Of a stretch of 64,000 nucleotides of DNA, positions 22,778-34,007 are shown piece by piece. Under the pieces are notes generated by a model. That model was not told where the DNA came from and ran no database searches. It saw nothing but the letters and a program-made list of their open reading frames with translations. Position 1 is the stretch's first letter; every line of letters starts with the position of its first letter. A program made the translations under genes and the position numbers. The DNA is from Marasmius tenuissimus (Eukaryota; Basidiomycota; Agaricomycetes; Agaricales; Marasmiaceae): assembly GCA_029532415.1 (NCBI GenBank), contig JAQOTA010000047.1:1612001-1676000 (forward strand). Direction: 5' to 3'.

Positions 22778-22820
22778 CGGGACCGGGAAATTTTGCGCGC
22801 GCGGAGTATTCCCGGTCCCG
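22778..22820. repeat. Perfect 12-bp hairpin
   Basis: CGGGACCGGGAA (22778-22789) and its exact complement TTCCCGGTCCCG (22809-22820) enclose a 19-nt GC-rich loop. Directly beside the right 733-bp element. Function unknown; possibly a terminus of an older element. Confidence 0.7.
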
Positions 22821-23704
22821 CAAACAAATGTCCGGCATCTGTGCTTGGGCGCTTACCTGTTTCCCACATGTTCCCCACACATATCCCTCACCTTTGGGTG
22901 CGTCCCACAGGTCAGGCTTAGTTTACTAAGCTCCAGTAAGTATCAGAATATACTCTAATGCATAATAGGTCTGTGTCAGCCAAGTAGCTAACATTTCCAA
23001 GCTGGTTTGACTCTTCTACAGTGATATCATTACAGACAGGGTGCCTAACTCCACATTTAGGTGTTGATGGTTGGAAATTAGTGATCAATCATAGGGCTCG
23101 TTACCGTACCCGCCTATGTACACGGGACCGTATGTACGGTGACGGTCCCGTATCCGTAGCCAACGAACAACGAGACGATACGGGACGGGCTACAGTACGG
23201 TCTGGACCCGTATAGCCCGTGCCGTTATACTGCCGTAACCCGGCTTATACGGGATTCCCTCGAGCACGGTATCATCTTATCGTTATCACCGAGCGATGAT
23301 CAGCACTCGCATGTTGTATTTGTAATTTCCGAACCCTTGGCCCTGACCACGACTACACTCGTCGCTCAGTACTTGCACTTTCAACTTCTCAGAATCTCTT
23401 ATGTTGACTTTGATTGTCTCGAATATGCCTCAATAAAGGTCCTTGAAATCATGTGGATAACACAAGACCAACCAGAGACTGTCTCGTTGAGCAACCTTGA
23501 ATCTGCCCAAGGCCCGCAAGGTTCTTTTCAAATCCAATGGCGACAATGTCTGAGTCCGCACCAATTTCATTATCTGAGCGCATGAAATGTCAGGATCGGG
23601 CCGTTTTTATTCCTTTTTCTGCAGTATAAGACAGAGCTGGCGTCGCAAGTTCAATATTCTGCCCCCTCAACAGCTGGATCCAACACTATGCCAAAAAACC
23701 GCCT

Positions 23705-25842
23705 GTGGAACACACAAGGTCAGTTTTGACTGTGCTTTGCGCCTTTTATCCGCTTCTCACGTACCTTACAGTCCCTCAGCTTTGTACAGTCCAAAAAGAG
23801 TGCTGTAGCCCGTCCATATGTATGGTGGGTAGTCTGTGCGGCCACCTTTGTTGTACCAATTCTCCTCTCAGCCTTTGGGCTTTCGGCTTCGCTTTGTCAT
23901 CTCGGCGCTCAAAATCTGACCGGCACAGCTCAGACTGCATTGGGCATTACTGCGTTGGGAGGGTACTTTGGTGGTATTGGGTAGTTCTGGGTATGTTTTT
24001 GTTTCGCTCAGGCCTGACCTGTCGGGCTAACTCTTCGTTACAGCCATGGCCCTTTTTCCATGTTATTTTGACTGTGCTCGGCGGATGCTCACTACTCAAA
24101 CACTGCGCATCCGACTTCGCTGCTTCCATACCATTTTTCTCTCCCAACGTTGACCGCGTCAACACATCAAAACAGGATCTCATACTATATTCATACAAGG
24201 TTTTGGGTGCTCCATTCCGTATCGTAAGTGTGCAAAGTCAACATTCTGCACAATACTCACATTCTCAACTCTACGAACTAGTTGCCACGTCAGAAACCAC
24301 TCTCTCTGATGTTGTTCTTTACCTCCAGTCTCGACAGCCTCTTCCCCGTACCTCCCAAGTTCTGTTCTCGTCCTTTACTGTTGCGGCCTATTCTCGAGAG
24401 CTTGATATGGATGACCACCTGATGGATTGTGGTATCGGTGATTTATCACATCTCTGCTTGTGGGTCCCCCTTCCTGGCAGGTTGGGTAGTAATGATGACG
24501 AGGGTACGCTGGTGGCCATTCTACCCCAGTCAGTCATTCTCATTCTTTTTTTTGTCTAGCTAATACCCGGTTGGGTCGGCCAGATTGGCAGAAAGCTGGC
24601 AAGTACTATGCAGCTTTGGCGGGTGAAAACCAGAACTCAGATGGTGAGAATGGGCCGTCAACCTCAACCACACGGAAAACTCGCATTCGAAGGCAAAGGC
24701 GATTGCGTGCAGACTCGGAGTCCGATTTGAACTTTGAGTCAGGTTCGGACCAAAGCGAGACTGACTCTGAGGATGATTCGGACATCCAGATTATTGATCA
24801 CAACGGGGTATTGTTTCTTTACTCACCCTGATAGCCCATACTAATACATCTGTGGCAGCTCGCCGATTCCCTCCCTACCCGAACCATGCCTGAGAACTCA
24901 AAACGGAAGAAGGGCGCAGGTAGTAAGCGGAAAGGGGACAATCTCACTACGCCAAAGAAGCGTCGCAAGAAGCGGGGCGTGGATGGTGATGGTGGCGAGG
25001 AACCATCCTCAGGTTCCAGCTCAAAGGTGTGTTATGTGTGTGCCTCTAGGTTTCGCACCTCTGACCTCATGCCTGTTGGCAACAGGTCGCTCCAGTCAAT
25101 GCCACGCCAGATGTCTCAGTTGAGAACATGGGGCACGACAGTGATAAAAAGGTACACTGTTCAGTTTGAGTCATTTCGAAGAAGATGACTGATGTTATAT
25201 TGAACAGTCCCGCAAGACGAACCCCATCTACTATTTTTACGAGCAAGTCTCTGCCCCACCTGACATGACTGCCAATGCGGGCGATGTCTTTTACAAGTGC
25301 TATCTTGGTAACCACAAGGTGTTCAAGATTACCAAAGCTATGCGCAGCAGCGTATTAGGTTCCATCTTCTTTGCTTACACGTTGGGAAGCATAGCTGACT
25401 CTCTCGTAGGTCTCACAGGTCACCTCAAGTCGAAATTCCCTGCTCATCATCGCCTTTTTGAGGTGCTCAAGCAACGGAAAACCCCCCCAACAGCCAAAGA
25501 AATACAGCTCGCAAATGGAACAGCAACAATTGATCCTTTGACAGCAGAAAAGTATCTTCAAGAGCTTCAGAACATTGACAACAACATCAAGGCAATGTTT
25601 GAGAAACAAGCCGCAGCAGCTCGGGTTCGTTTTAGCTTATCCAACCATGTATATCGTCCGCTGATTCAGTATGGTCCAGGAGCCATGGGATCAAGCCCAT
25701 TTCGAAGATCTCCTCGCCAAATGGATTGCTGCATGCGATCAACCTTTCACGACAGTGACGGATGTTGAATTTTGGGACCTTCTTCAATATACTCACCATC
25801 CTGCTGGAAAGACGTTGCACATACCTGGTGAACAGGCGATAT
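23705..25842 (+). pseudogene. hAT transposase, N-terminal exons
   Basis: Several exons precede the catalytic half. They include: a ubiquitin-like segment ending DCGIGDLSHLCLWVPLPG (to about 24500); RLGRPDWQKAGKYYAALAG with an acidic stretch (24560-24810); a Lys/Arg-rich nuclear-localisation-like block (24886-25027); and a BED-finger-like exon with FYKCYLGNHKVFKIT and LTGHLKSKFPAHHRLFEVL (25290-25475). The last is LLAKWIAACDQPFTTV...FWDLLQYTHHPAG then LHIPGEQAI, where the coding breaks at about 25842. The upstream part (23705-24190) has open but less convincing coding. The transposase would bind the TIRs in the nucleus. Exon limits are approximate. Confidence 0.7.
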
Positions 25843-28540
25843 GGTGTAAAGTGCCACCCGCGGTGTATAATAAAATCTAACTCGTAGGTCAAATCCTCCC
25901 AACACTCAAGAGTGTAGCTGAAGGGTGCGGGAATCGGGGATCGGCGTTGATCGTAGGTTCCGCTCTTAGCCAGACTGCAATGATAGGCTGAAGGAAATCT
26001 GACTCAAGAAACTATCCAACTAAGGTAGCTTTGCCTCTGAAACCAGCTCGGAGGTCGAAAGTGGGGTTCGGAAGAGAGGTTTATAGGTTGTTTCGGGGAG
26101 TGTAGAGTTTGTTTGGTGCTTCGGAAGTGCGATCTTAGGCTTCAACTAGCTTCAGAACCACTCAAACAGCAAGGGGCAACAAGACAATCAAATCAAACAA
26201 GGGCAATAAGACTCCAATCAAGTCTGTCAATGACCGAAGACCAACTGTCAACAGCGAACAATATCCTCAGCCCAATTAGCTTCGGAAGTTCAACAATAGC
26301 TCAGCCAGTCAAGTCGGCGTCGCAGACAAACAATGCAAAGTCAAGGTCAAGCAAGTGTTCAATGGATTTTCTAGGTTTGTGCAAACAAAGTTCTATTCCG
26401 TTCTAATGTCTCTCCAGAAGTGCTCCCGAGTCAACTAACTACCCAACAAGTGGAATAGCTTCGTATCCTCTGAATACTAATCATACAGATTGCTTGGGGA
26501 TTCTTGATGAAAACCCCACTGCTTATATACCCTAGGATGTGCTAATTCTACCGAATCATACAAATATCGAACAAACCCTGCCTCGGAGGCATAAACTACC
26601 TACTTTGGAATATACTTGGAGAGTTTTGTGTTAAATCTACGCTTTTGAACCCCAAAGTCAAAACCAATAATTTGCTTCGGAAGTATCATCAGCCTCGAAC
26701 ATTCTCTAACATTCTTTTCTTCCGGGTCTCTCCTATCAATGGTTCCGTTCTGCCTATCTGCCTCCGCAGCATTGATTCTCCGGTTCTAGACTCTCCAATC
26801 GTCATAGGTCATCCTGTTCTGTCTGCCTCTGAAGCATATACTCCCTTCGTCTGAAGCAAAGTACTTGCCTCCGAAGTGCTACTAGATGCCTGTATTCATT
26901 GAGTTACCCAGCCGTCCATAGCCAGGTCGATGTCCTTTCTGTAGCTCTATAGTTCTGACGTCCTGCCATCCATATGGTCGCCCCACTATATCCAATCTTG
27001 GTACCTTGGATACTGGGTAATAGTTCAATGGTTCAGCCAGAACTCCTACTCAATTCTTCGGTACACCATTCCTTTCTTTCTTAGTCCCTTGCCTTCCAAT
27101 GCAGTCGAGCGCTGTGTTTTGCTACCAGCACCAACTATGCCCTTAGTACAGTCAATATCTCAAGGTACAAGTACGAGGGAGGTATGTCGAAGGTGCAAGA
27201 CCTCCGATCACTGCTCGATCATTGTTTAGCGCCCAGTGCCTGGTTCGGATCCATGCCTCCGAAGCACTAATTTCCCAGTTTCCGAAGTAAAATTTCCACT
27301 TCAGCGGCAAGTCCAGAGGTCAGTAAAAGCAAGTGCTAGGTTGTCCCAATTCCTTGCTTACTTTCCCCCGAGCGTACTCTGGCACACTTGCATAACATTG
27401 AAGACCACTTCCGCAACTTACTCTATAGTAAGTCTTTCTACTTTCTAGATTCCGAGGCGGCCTTCTGACTTCCTCTCCAGAGTTGTATAAGCTCTGGTGG
27501 TATCCAGAAGATTACTCTGATAAGATCAAGGAGCGCCGCATCATCCTACCCATTCCACTCAACGCAGAACAAGAGGCTATCCTCGGAATCATCTTCCAGC
27601 AGTTCTTCCTCAGTCGCCACAGATCCGTCTACTGGGGCTACGTGATTCGTTACAACATGATCCAGGACGAAATCTATCTCTGCGAGGACACCTTTGACCA
27701 CTTCATTCCTCACGACGCCAGGTCTGTCATTGACATGGTCGCTGAGTCCATTGCTCGAGTTGGTTTCCTCGACTTCAAAACCGCTTGTACTCCTGGAGCC
27801 GTCAACGCTTGGATCGACGCCGTCGTCAGTTGTGCTGAGTGCCCAGCACCTCCGAAGCTTGACTATACCAAGCTCTCGTTCTTCAAGTACTCCCCTCTCA
27901 TGGGTCGTTGGCTCTCTTAATCCTTTTCCTTCTATAATCCTATTTTCTGCGATCCATTCTATACCGATTATCTAGATCATGAAACCTTCATTGATTCTTA
28001 TTATCCTGAAGATTCCGACGTAGATAATTACTTTGGTTGGGATGAGGTAGCTCTAGCCAATATGGATGACTAGTGTAACCTGTAGTATACCTAGTATACT
28101 TGAATCAATCATGCCTCCAAAGCGAGGTCTTGACCTTATACCAAGCTTCTGAGGCTCGACTTAGTCTCGCTTTCCAACGATCCATGCTTCCGCGGTGACC
28201 TTCTCTGTCTATCCCTACTAGTACGGGTCTTCGTCAAGTCTGGTTCTGTTATTCTAATCCTTAGTACGATGCCTCCGAGCCACTGGAGATATTCCCTTGA
28301 TATGACTACAGGTCCTAGTCGTGCCTCCGAAGTGATACTTTCTTCAGTTATACAACTCCTACAGTTTTCAGAGATAAGGAGAGACACCTCCAAGGCGCTA
28401 TTCTCTCCGTATGCTAGGATCTGAGCCTTTTACTAGCTGCTCAGGACTCGCTCTAGTACTCGTATTACCTAGTCATTCCTTATCTGTTTATGCTAAAATC
28501 GCACAAAAACAAGGCTCCGAAGCTGCTTTTTAATAGCAGG
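25843..28540. mobile_element. 2.7-kb insertion splitting the hAT transposase gene
   Basis: The coding sequence stops after LHIPGEQAI (about 25842) and resumes with QRRRIMKMGEDI (about 28545), a junction that is continuous in hAT proteins. The intervening DNA may run from TGTAAAGTGCC (25844) to ...AATAGCA (28538), TG...CA like an LTR-type element, but I found no matching LTRs or clean target duplication. It is dotted with more than ten copies of a CCTCCGAAG/CTTCGGAGG-type motif. One sizable open frame lies inside (27483-27920). Confidence 0.6.
27483..27920 (+). CDS. Unknown 145-residue protein within the insertion
   Basis: Starts MYKLWWYPEDYSDKIKE and ends SFFKYSPLMGRWLS. It is rich in aromatic residues and predicted helical, with LNAEQEAILGIIFQQFFLSRH and VIRYNMIQDEIYLCEDTFDHF. 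It is a well-formed globular sequence but I do not recognise the family. Position in an insertion suggests an element-encoded protein; no zinc finger, protease, RT or DDE motif is visible. Confidence 0.4.
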   Translation: MYKLWWYPEDYSDKIKERRIILPIPLNAEQEAILGIIFQQFFLSRHRSVYWGYVIRYNMIQDEIYLCEDTFDHFIPHDARSVIDMVAESIARVGFLDFKTACTPGAVNAWIDAVVSCAECPAPPKLDYTKLSFFKYSPLMGRWLS

Positions 28541-31254
28541 TGCTACAACGGCGTCGGATTATGAAGATGGGTGAGGATATACAAGGGTCACTCTGCGATA
28601 TGTTCAAGGTACATTTGTTGCTGATTCAATGTTCGGAAATCAGGACAGGGCTTACGAATGGACAGGAGAATGAGTCGGACTTTGCAATTTCACTGGATGC
28701 ATGGACGTCAAGTAATGTGTATGCCTTCATGGCCATGGTGATACACTTCATCAATAACAAAGGAAAGCTAGGTATGTCTGAAATCCCTTGAACTCGCACC
28801 TTTCCTCATCAGACGCTTCTAGAGGAATGCCTCATTGATTTCTCAGAACTCATTGGCGAACATACTGGCAAGAATATGTGTAAAGTTGTATGGGATACAA
28901 TCAAGCGCTATGGGGTAGTCGGATGCATAAGTAAAGTGTGTTTTCTCCTCGAATTGCACAAAACTGACCCGACTATCTCTCAAGGTCATTGCATTTGTGA
29001 TGGATAATGCAATGAACAATGACACCCTTGTTCAGGCCTTTGTGAACCGTTGTCGGGCGGCAGGCATTCCATTCTCTGAATCAGATGGTCAAATGAGATG
29101 TATGCCCCATACAGTACACTTAGCTGCACTTCAGGTGAGAGATTGCTTATTAATACTGTTGTGACTTGTCACTGTGAACAAGGGGTGTCACCAAAAAAAA
29201 TTTTATATATGATCTTCCCATATGATCTTAAGGCCCCTCAGGACCCCCCCTCCCCCCTCCCTCCTGCCATTTTGGGAAGGTGATTCCCACAGTCACATGT
29301 CATCCCCTCCTAGTAAACACATCCCGATGGTGTATTTCCCGGCCTGAACAGGTGCTACAGCTGCAGAATAGGTACTAAGAGCCTCCAAGTACTGGTAGAA
29401 GTCTACTGGGCTGGATTATAATATGGTACATTTAATAGGGAGGTCCGGAACCCGGACTGCGAACTCCATTGTTGGTGGGACATACCTTCCAAATTCAGCA
29501 ACCTGTACAATCAATGCCGGGTTTTGTGGCAAAACATGCAAGTATAGGTAGCTTTTGTTGATTGCTTCATTCCACAGCTTCCCAACATCCCAAATGAGGG
29601 TTCAAAAATCTTAAAAGTGCTCCCAAGACCCTTCCAGAACATACTTAAGAGGGGGTAACTTTTTGACCTTAAGGCCTCGGGGACCCCCCCTCCCCCCCCT
29701 ACCCCATATGACCGAGATGCCTGGGTGACACCCCTTGACCGTGAAGCTCATGCTTGTGCTGTATCTATAGCTCCTCCAGTGTATTGGCGCCTTGAGTAAG
29801 GAAGACTTGGATAAGGCTCAACACCCGTTCGGACCTGCATACCAAGATGCTGTCACTGAGCCAGTTTCTCATGACTATGATGAACATGCTGTTTTCATTG
29901 AGACCGACGAGGGAAATGAGGGAGAAAGTGACTTTTTGCCTTACAAAACAGGCTTAGATTGTGCAGTGCATAAGGTAATCTTCGCTCTTCTGTTGAAGTA
30001 ACCTGAACTTACATACTACTCATCAGCTACAGAAGATTGTGAAGCATGTACGGTCCAGCCCCCAGCAACGGCAAGCCTGGCATCATGAGGTGGACACTGT
30101 GAATAGGGACTTGAGCCAGAAGCTGCGAGAAGCACAGTCGATGCTCATTCTAGACGTCCGAACTAGGTGGTCATCTACGCATCAGATGCTACGTACGTAT
30201 ATCCTGTATGCTTCAAGAACCCAGCTAAACAGTTTGTGTTAGGTTGTGCGCTGGACTATAGGCTTGCCATCAATAGTTATGTTGCAAAAGATAAAGATCT
30301 TCGACAGTTCGAGCTTGGGCCAATGAAATAGTAGGCTCTAGAGGAGGTCTCGAATTGGCTCAAGTCATTCTGCTCTGCTACGACTCAGATGTCAACCACA
30401 AAGCAGGCCATGCTTTCAACCACGCACACAGTATTCCGGGGGCTTCAGGATACACTCAAAGACAAGATCCTATCGCTACTGACTACAGCTACTGACCCAC
30501 GATTGAAGGAAGGTTTGATTGCGGCACATCAGAAGCTGAGCAATTATTATTACAAGTTTGACCAGTCTTTCTACTACACTTGGGCATCACGTACGTGTCA
30601 TCCTTTAACATTTTCTTTCGCAACTAATAAGTGTTCAGTTCTTGATCCAAGGATAGGCTACGTTGGTCTTCTTGCGGATGCTGGCAATGATCAAGACCTA
30701 ATTCAGTATCTTGAGTGGGCAAAGGCAGCACTCGAGGAGCGTTACCGTGAAAAGTATGCGACTCGCCGTAAGCCGAATGAACCATCGACACCACAGGCAG
30801 CCCAGGCACCCTCTCAGCCTAACGTCAATGCTTCCCCGACAAAGATTGACTTCACTGCACACTATCGACAGCGACGTGATCCACGTGTTCTACGAGACGA
30901 GGTGGAAGAATTCTTTCGACTGACTGTGGAACCAGAACCTTTTGGTGAGTGTGATCCACTGCAATGGGGCATGCCTGCAGAAAGCAGTTTCCTACACTGT
31001 ATCTAATGGCAAGGGACATTTTGGGAATCCCAGGTACGTATTCGAACCTCATAGTAGTCCGTTTTTTTTTCATGTATGGTCATACAGGCTCTGCAGTTGC
31101 CGTTGAGAGGATGTTCTCAGGTGGAAGAGATACTATTGCACTTCGTCATGCTAGCCTGAAGCCTGACACGATCAGGACCCTCATGCCTGTCAAGGCACGG
31201 CTTCGCAAGGCACGCAAGGCAGTTATTGAGGTACTTGGGGACGAAGATGACTAG
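28540..31254 (+). pseudogene. hAT transposase, catalytic and dimerisation exons
   Basis: Exons in order: RRRIMKMGEDIQGSLCDMF; SDFAISLDAWTSSNVYAFMAMV (first catalytic Asp block, about 28680); VVWDTIKRYGVVG; VIAFVMDNAMNNDTLVQAF with MRCMPHTVHLAAL (second Asp region, 28990-29130); LREAQSMLILDVRTRWSST (about 30125-30180); NWLKSFCSATTQMSTTKQAM (about 30350-30405); and the C-terminal hATC dimerisation motif SAVAVERMFSGGRDTIALRH (31085-31150). Two adjacent TAG codons occur near 30329-30335 where a Trp-type residue is usual. With the 2.7 kb insertion upstream, this copy cannot make a full transposase. It would cut and paste elements with matching TIRs. Confidence 0.85.
29179..29737 (+). mobile_element. 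559-bp MITE in a hAT transposase intron, CAAGGGG-TIR family
   Basis: Terminal repeats are CAAGGGGTGTCACC (left) and GGGTGACACCCCTTG (right). The flanking 8-mers are actgtgaa (29171-29178) and accgtgaa (29738-29745), an 8-bp duplication with one C/T difference. C-rich runs lie near both ends, in the same orientation (about 29234-29262 and 29684-29702). It sits in an intron (GT after CATTTAGCTGCACTTCAG, about 29133, to AG near 29772). TIR, duplication length and C-runs match the 6157-bp element at 44820-50976, so it is probably a non-autonomous relative. Confidence 0.85.
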
Positions 31255-31700
31255 GCCAGTAGAATATGATATTTTTTATAGTCGTTGGTATCTGTATGTA
31301 CGGTATACAGGATGGTGATAACAACATACCCGTACTGTCCAGGAAAATCTTGTCGTATTAGACGGTACAGTTACTGGTACGGCTGGTACATATATGGGCA
31401 GTGAGTCTTATGGCCGTACCCGTATACAGATACGGTAACGAGCCCTAATCTGATTCAATCAGCGGCATGAATAAAAGGACAGTGAGTGATTACTTGATTG
31501 TATGGGCAGCTATGCTAGTACAATACGTACAATATTGCCAAAGAACAGAACAGTGGTGGACGCACAAGCAGTTGTATGTACAGTATAGATGAGATCAGGC
31601 TAGCGAGCAGCAACCACATGAAGGTATCACCATTGACTAAAAGACTGGATGGTAGGTAAAGAGCATAGTGTTCATGCAAGATCATTAAACAAGAAAAACG

Positions 31701-34007
31701 TGACATCTAAAACCTAACATCTGGAACATAGCCTTTGTAAGGATCAAAGAGGATTGTTGAATCATTTGTAGCAATGAGGGGTGAAGAGGCCCGCTCAGAT
31801 ACAGAAGCCATAGAATGAAACATTGCTGATACCTCAATGTCTTCCTGCTCAGTGTCGGTGTTGTTGTACGTTGGAGAATCATATGCATGTTCAGGCTCTG
31901 GATTGTGGACACCTGAGCCGCCAGCCAAGCCATCCTCCGAGTCGCTGCTGATGGTGTATGTAACTGGCCCTGTGAGGAAGATTAAGTAATGAGTATTTCA
32001 GAATTTTCTTGAATCACATACTGTGCTTCCTCAACTTGCGTGATGGCTCGGCAACTACAACCCCTGTACTCGGCACACCAGATGAGGACTTGCTAGTATC
32101 CAACTCCAGTCCATCATTGTCAATGGGGCCGTCAACACAATCCAGTTCACCTGAGGAGAAAACCATAATACTATCATGTTCCTCCTCAACACTGTGGGTG
32201 CGGGACTGTGAGGCTGGAAGGGGTCTCTTGGATGGCTTACCCCAAGACTGGAGCACATCCTGATTGATAGGTGAATGGGTTACTAGATATCAATGAACAT
32301 TGGTAAGTTTAAAGGTGTGTGCTGATATACAATGAACAACCAACCAAGGTACAGAGTATGGTTAATGCCGACGTTCCTTCCTTTGCTTCTGTCTGGACAG
32401 AGCCTACACGGATACTCAGCAAAGGTAGGGGTTCATTATCTCAGTGGGGGTATCTTGATGCATATTGACGCCTGGAACAGAGAGATAAACTTCAATGATA
32501 AAGAGATTGTTAGAGGTATATACCTGGCATTCCGATCAATGGGTTAATCCCATAAGCCTCCACCATGTGGTTTACCTTGTCCCCCAGTTTCCTCTAGACA
32601 TCTTCGTTCCTCATTCCAGAGCTACCTGGATGCTTTCCAGCATACATAGCTTTGCCAAGTTCAACTATAGCCTGGAGGGCCTTTCCACACATTGAGTCAT
32701 TCACACCTGTTGTTGATTTGTGTATCCTCAACTTGTCTGTTGCACCATGCAAAGACGTAAGCCAAATCTGCTCATCAATATGGCTCTTCATCTTCTCAGG
32801 AGTTCGTGGTGTGCCAGCCTGAATATAGTGAGAGTCAAGTAGATGTGTATTAAAAGATATTTACCTCAAACAGAGACAGGAGTCCTATATCACTTTGTTT
32901 AACCTCCTGAGTTCCACCGACTTCACATGTGCGACAGAAATAGTTACACTGAAGTCCCCCGTGACTACATTCCTCAGCCTGCATGGGGTTGTCGCTACCC
33001 CAAAAGTGAGCATGGGGAACGAGGAGACATTCTTCATGATTCTTGCAATCATATGTTGCAGCTCCGCGTTCAGCTGCTTTCCTGATTATTGCTGCAATGT
33101 GAGCATATTCTGATACAGAGGTTGAACAAACTTACCCAATGCTATCCTTCAGAGCCCGAACAAGCTCCATAGGTGATGCATGAGGAGACAATGTAACAAA
33201 TCTGGTACAGAATTCCTTCTCTATCATTTGTTGTGGGAACAGCGCATTCAACATGTATATAGCATGATGCTTGTTCCACTGCTTTGAGATGTTGCCACTG
33301 ACATCATCAAGAAAGATAATGAGAGGAACCCCATATATCATACGTCCATTGGCAACCTCCCGTCGTGGATGTGGCATCTGAGCCTTGTAAGACTTTGAGC
33401 ATTCTGGTGGACACGATATTAGAGTGAGCAGGGAGAGAGAAAGTAGACTTGACCGGAAAATCCACGCATGAGACGACCAGTATCCCTTAGGTCTTCAAAA
33501 GTATCCTTAAAATTTGATGTGGGAATGATGTCCATCTGCCCAACAACAAAGCCATTCTACAGACAACAGTCAGTCATCACAGAAAATCAAAGTTCAGAGA
33601 CTGGTGACTGGCTACAAAGTCTGGTGTATACTACACCACCTGCTCTATCTCCTTATGAGTTATGATTGGGATGTTGGGACTGGTCAGTAATTTCAGTTAC
33701 CACTATAAGAATTTACCGTCAGGTTATCATAGTAACCATAGATAACTCATACAGAGTAACAATATGTAGGACAGTCTTTTCCACTAGTTGATTCACTTTC
33801 TTCATCTTGCGCTGACACTACTGGCAACATATTGCAGTCCATGCTCCCTTCCCTGCTTCTGTAGCATAAAATATCATGTACAAAGTGTGGGCACTCCCTC
33901 ATCACACCGTGGCATTGCAGTGCTGTAAAGAAAGTAAGGTCATCACTCAAAGCTTCAAAATGCGGCACCCATAAGTACTTACACACAGAACACCACAGTT
34001 TGCACAT
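31701..34007 (-). pseudogene. Cysteine-rich basidiomycete transposon-type protein
   Basis: Minus-strand exons carry, in order: a Cys-rich N-terminal part (MCKLWCSVCKYLWVPHF, 34007-33747); MPHPRREVANGRMIYGV then PLIIFLDDVSGNISKQWNKH (33377-33250); FPQQMIEKEFCTRFVTLSPH; and DCKNHEECLLVPHAHFWGSD with NPMQAEECSHGGLQCNYFC and RTCEVGGTQ (33060-32890). A further exon is KMKSHIDEQIWLTSLHGATD (32791-32600), followed by Ser/Glu-rich exons (32256-32014, 31928-31707). I recognise this as a repeated Agaricomycete family, but I cannot name a biochemical role. The Cys/His cluster suggests metal binding. Linker regions contain stops, so the gene may be intron-rich or decayed. No TIRs were found around it. 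Confidence 0.55.

Larger units (their letters stand above)
23092..31447 (+). mobile_element. hAT-type DNA transposon with nested insertions
   Basis: The ends are perfect 17-bp inverted repeats, TAGGGCTCGTTACCGTA at 23092-23108 and its complement at 31431-31447. They are followed inwards by many GTACGG/CCGTAC subterminal motifs on both sides, as in hAT elements. The interior encodes a hAT transposase on the plus strand, split by a 2.7 kb insertion and carrying a 559-bp MITE. The flanking 8-mers (atcaatca and atctgatt) do not match, so the target duplication is lost or was altered. Confidence 0.85.

Noticed and set aside
23092..31447. 8-bp target duplication of the hAT element
   Set aside because: Flanking 8-mers atcaatca and atctgatt do not match.
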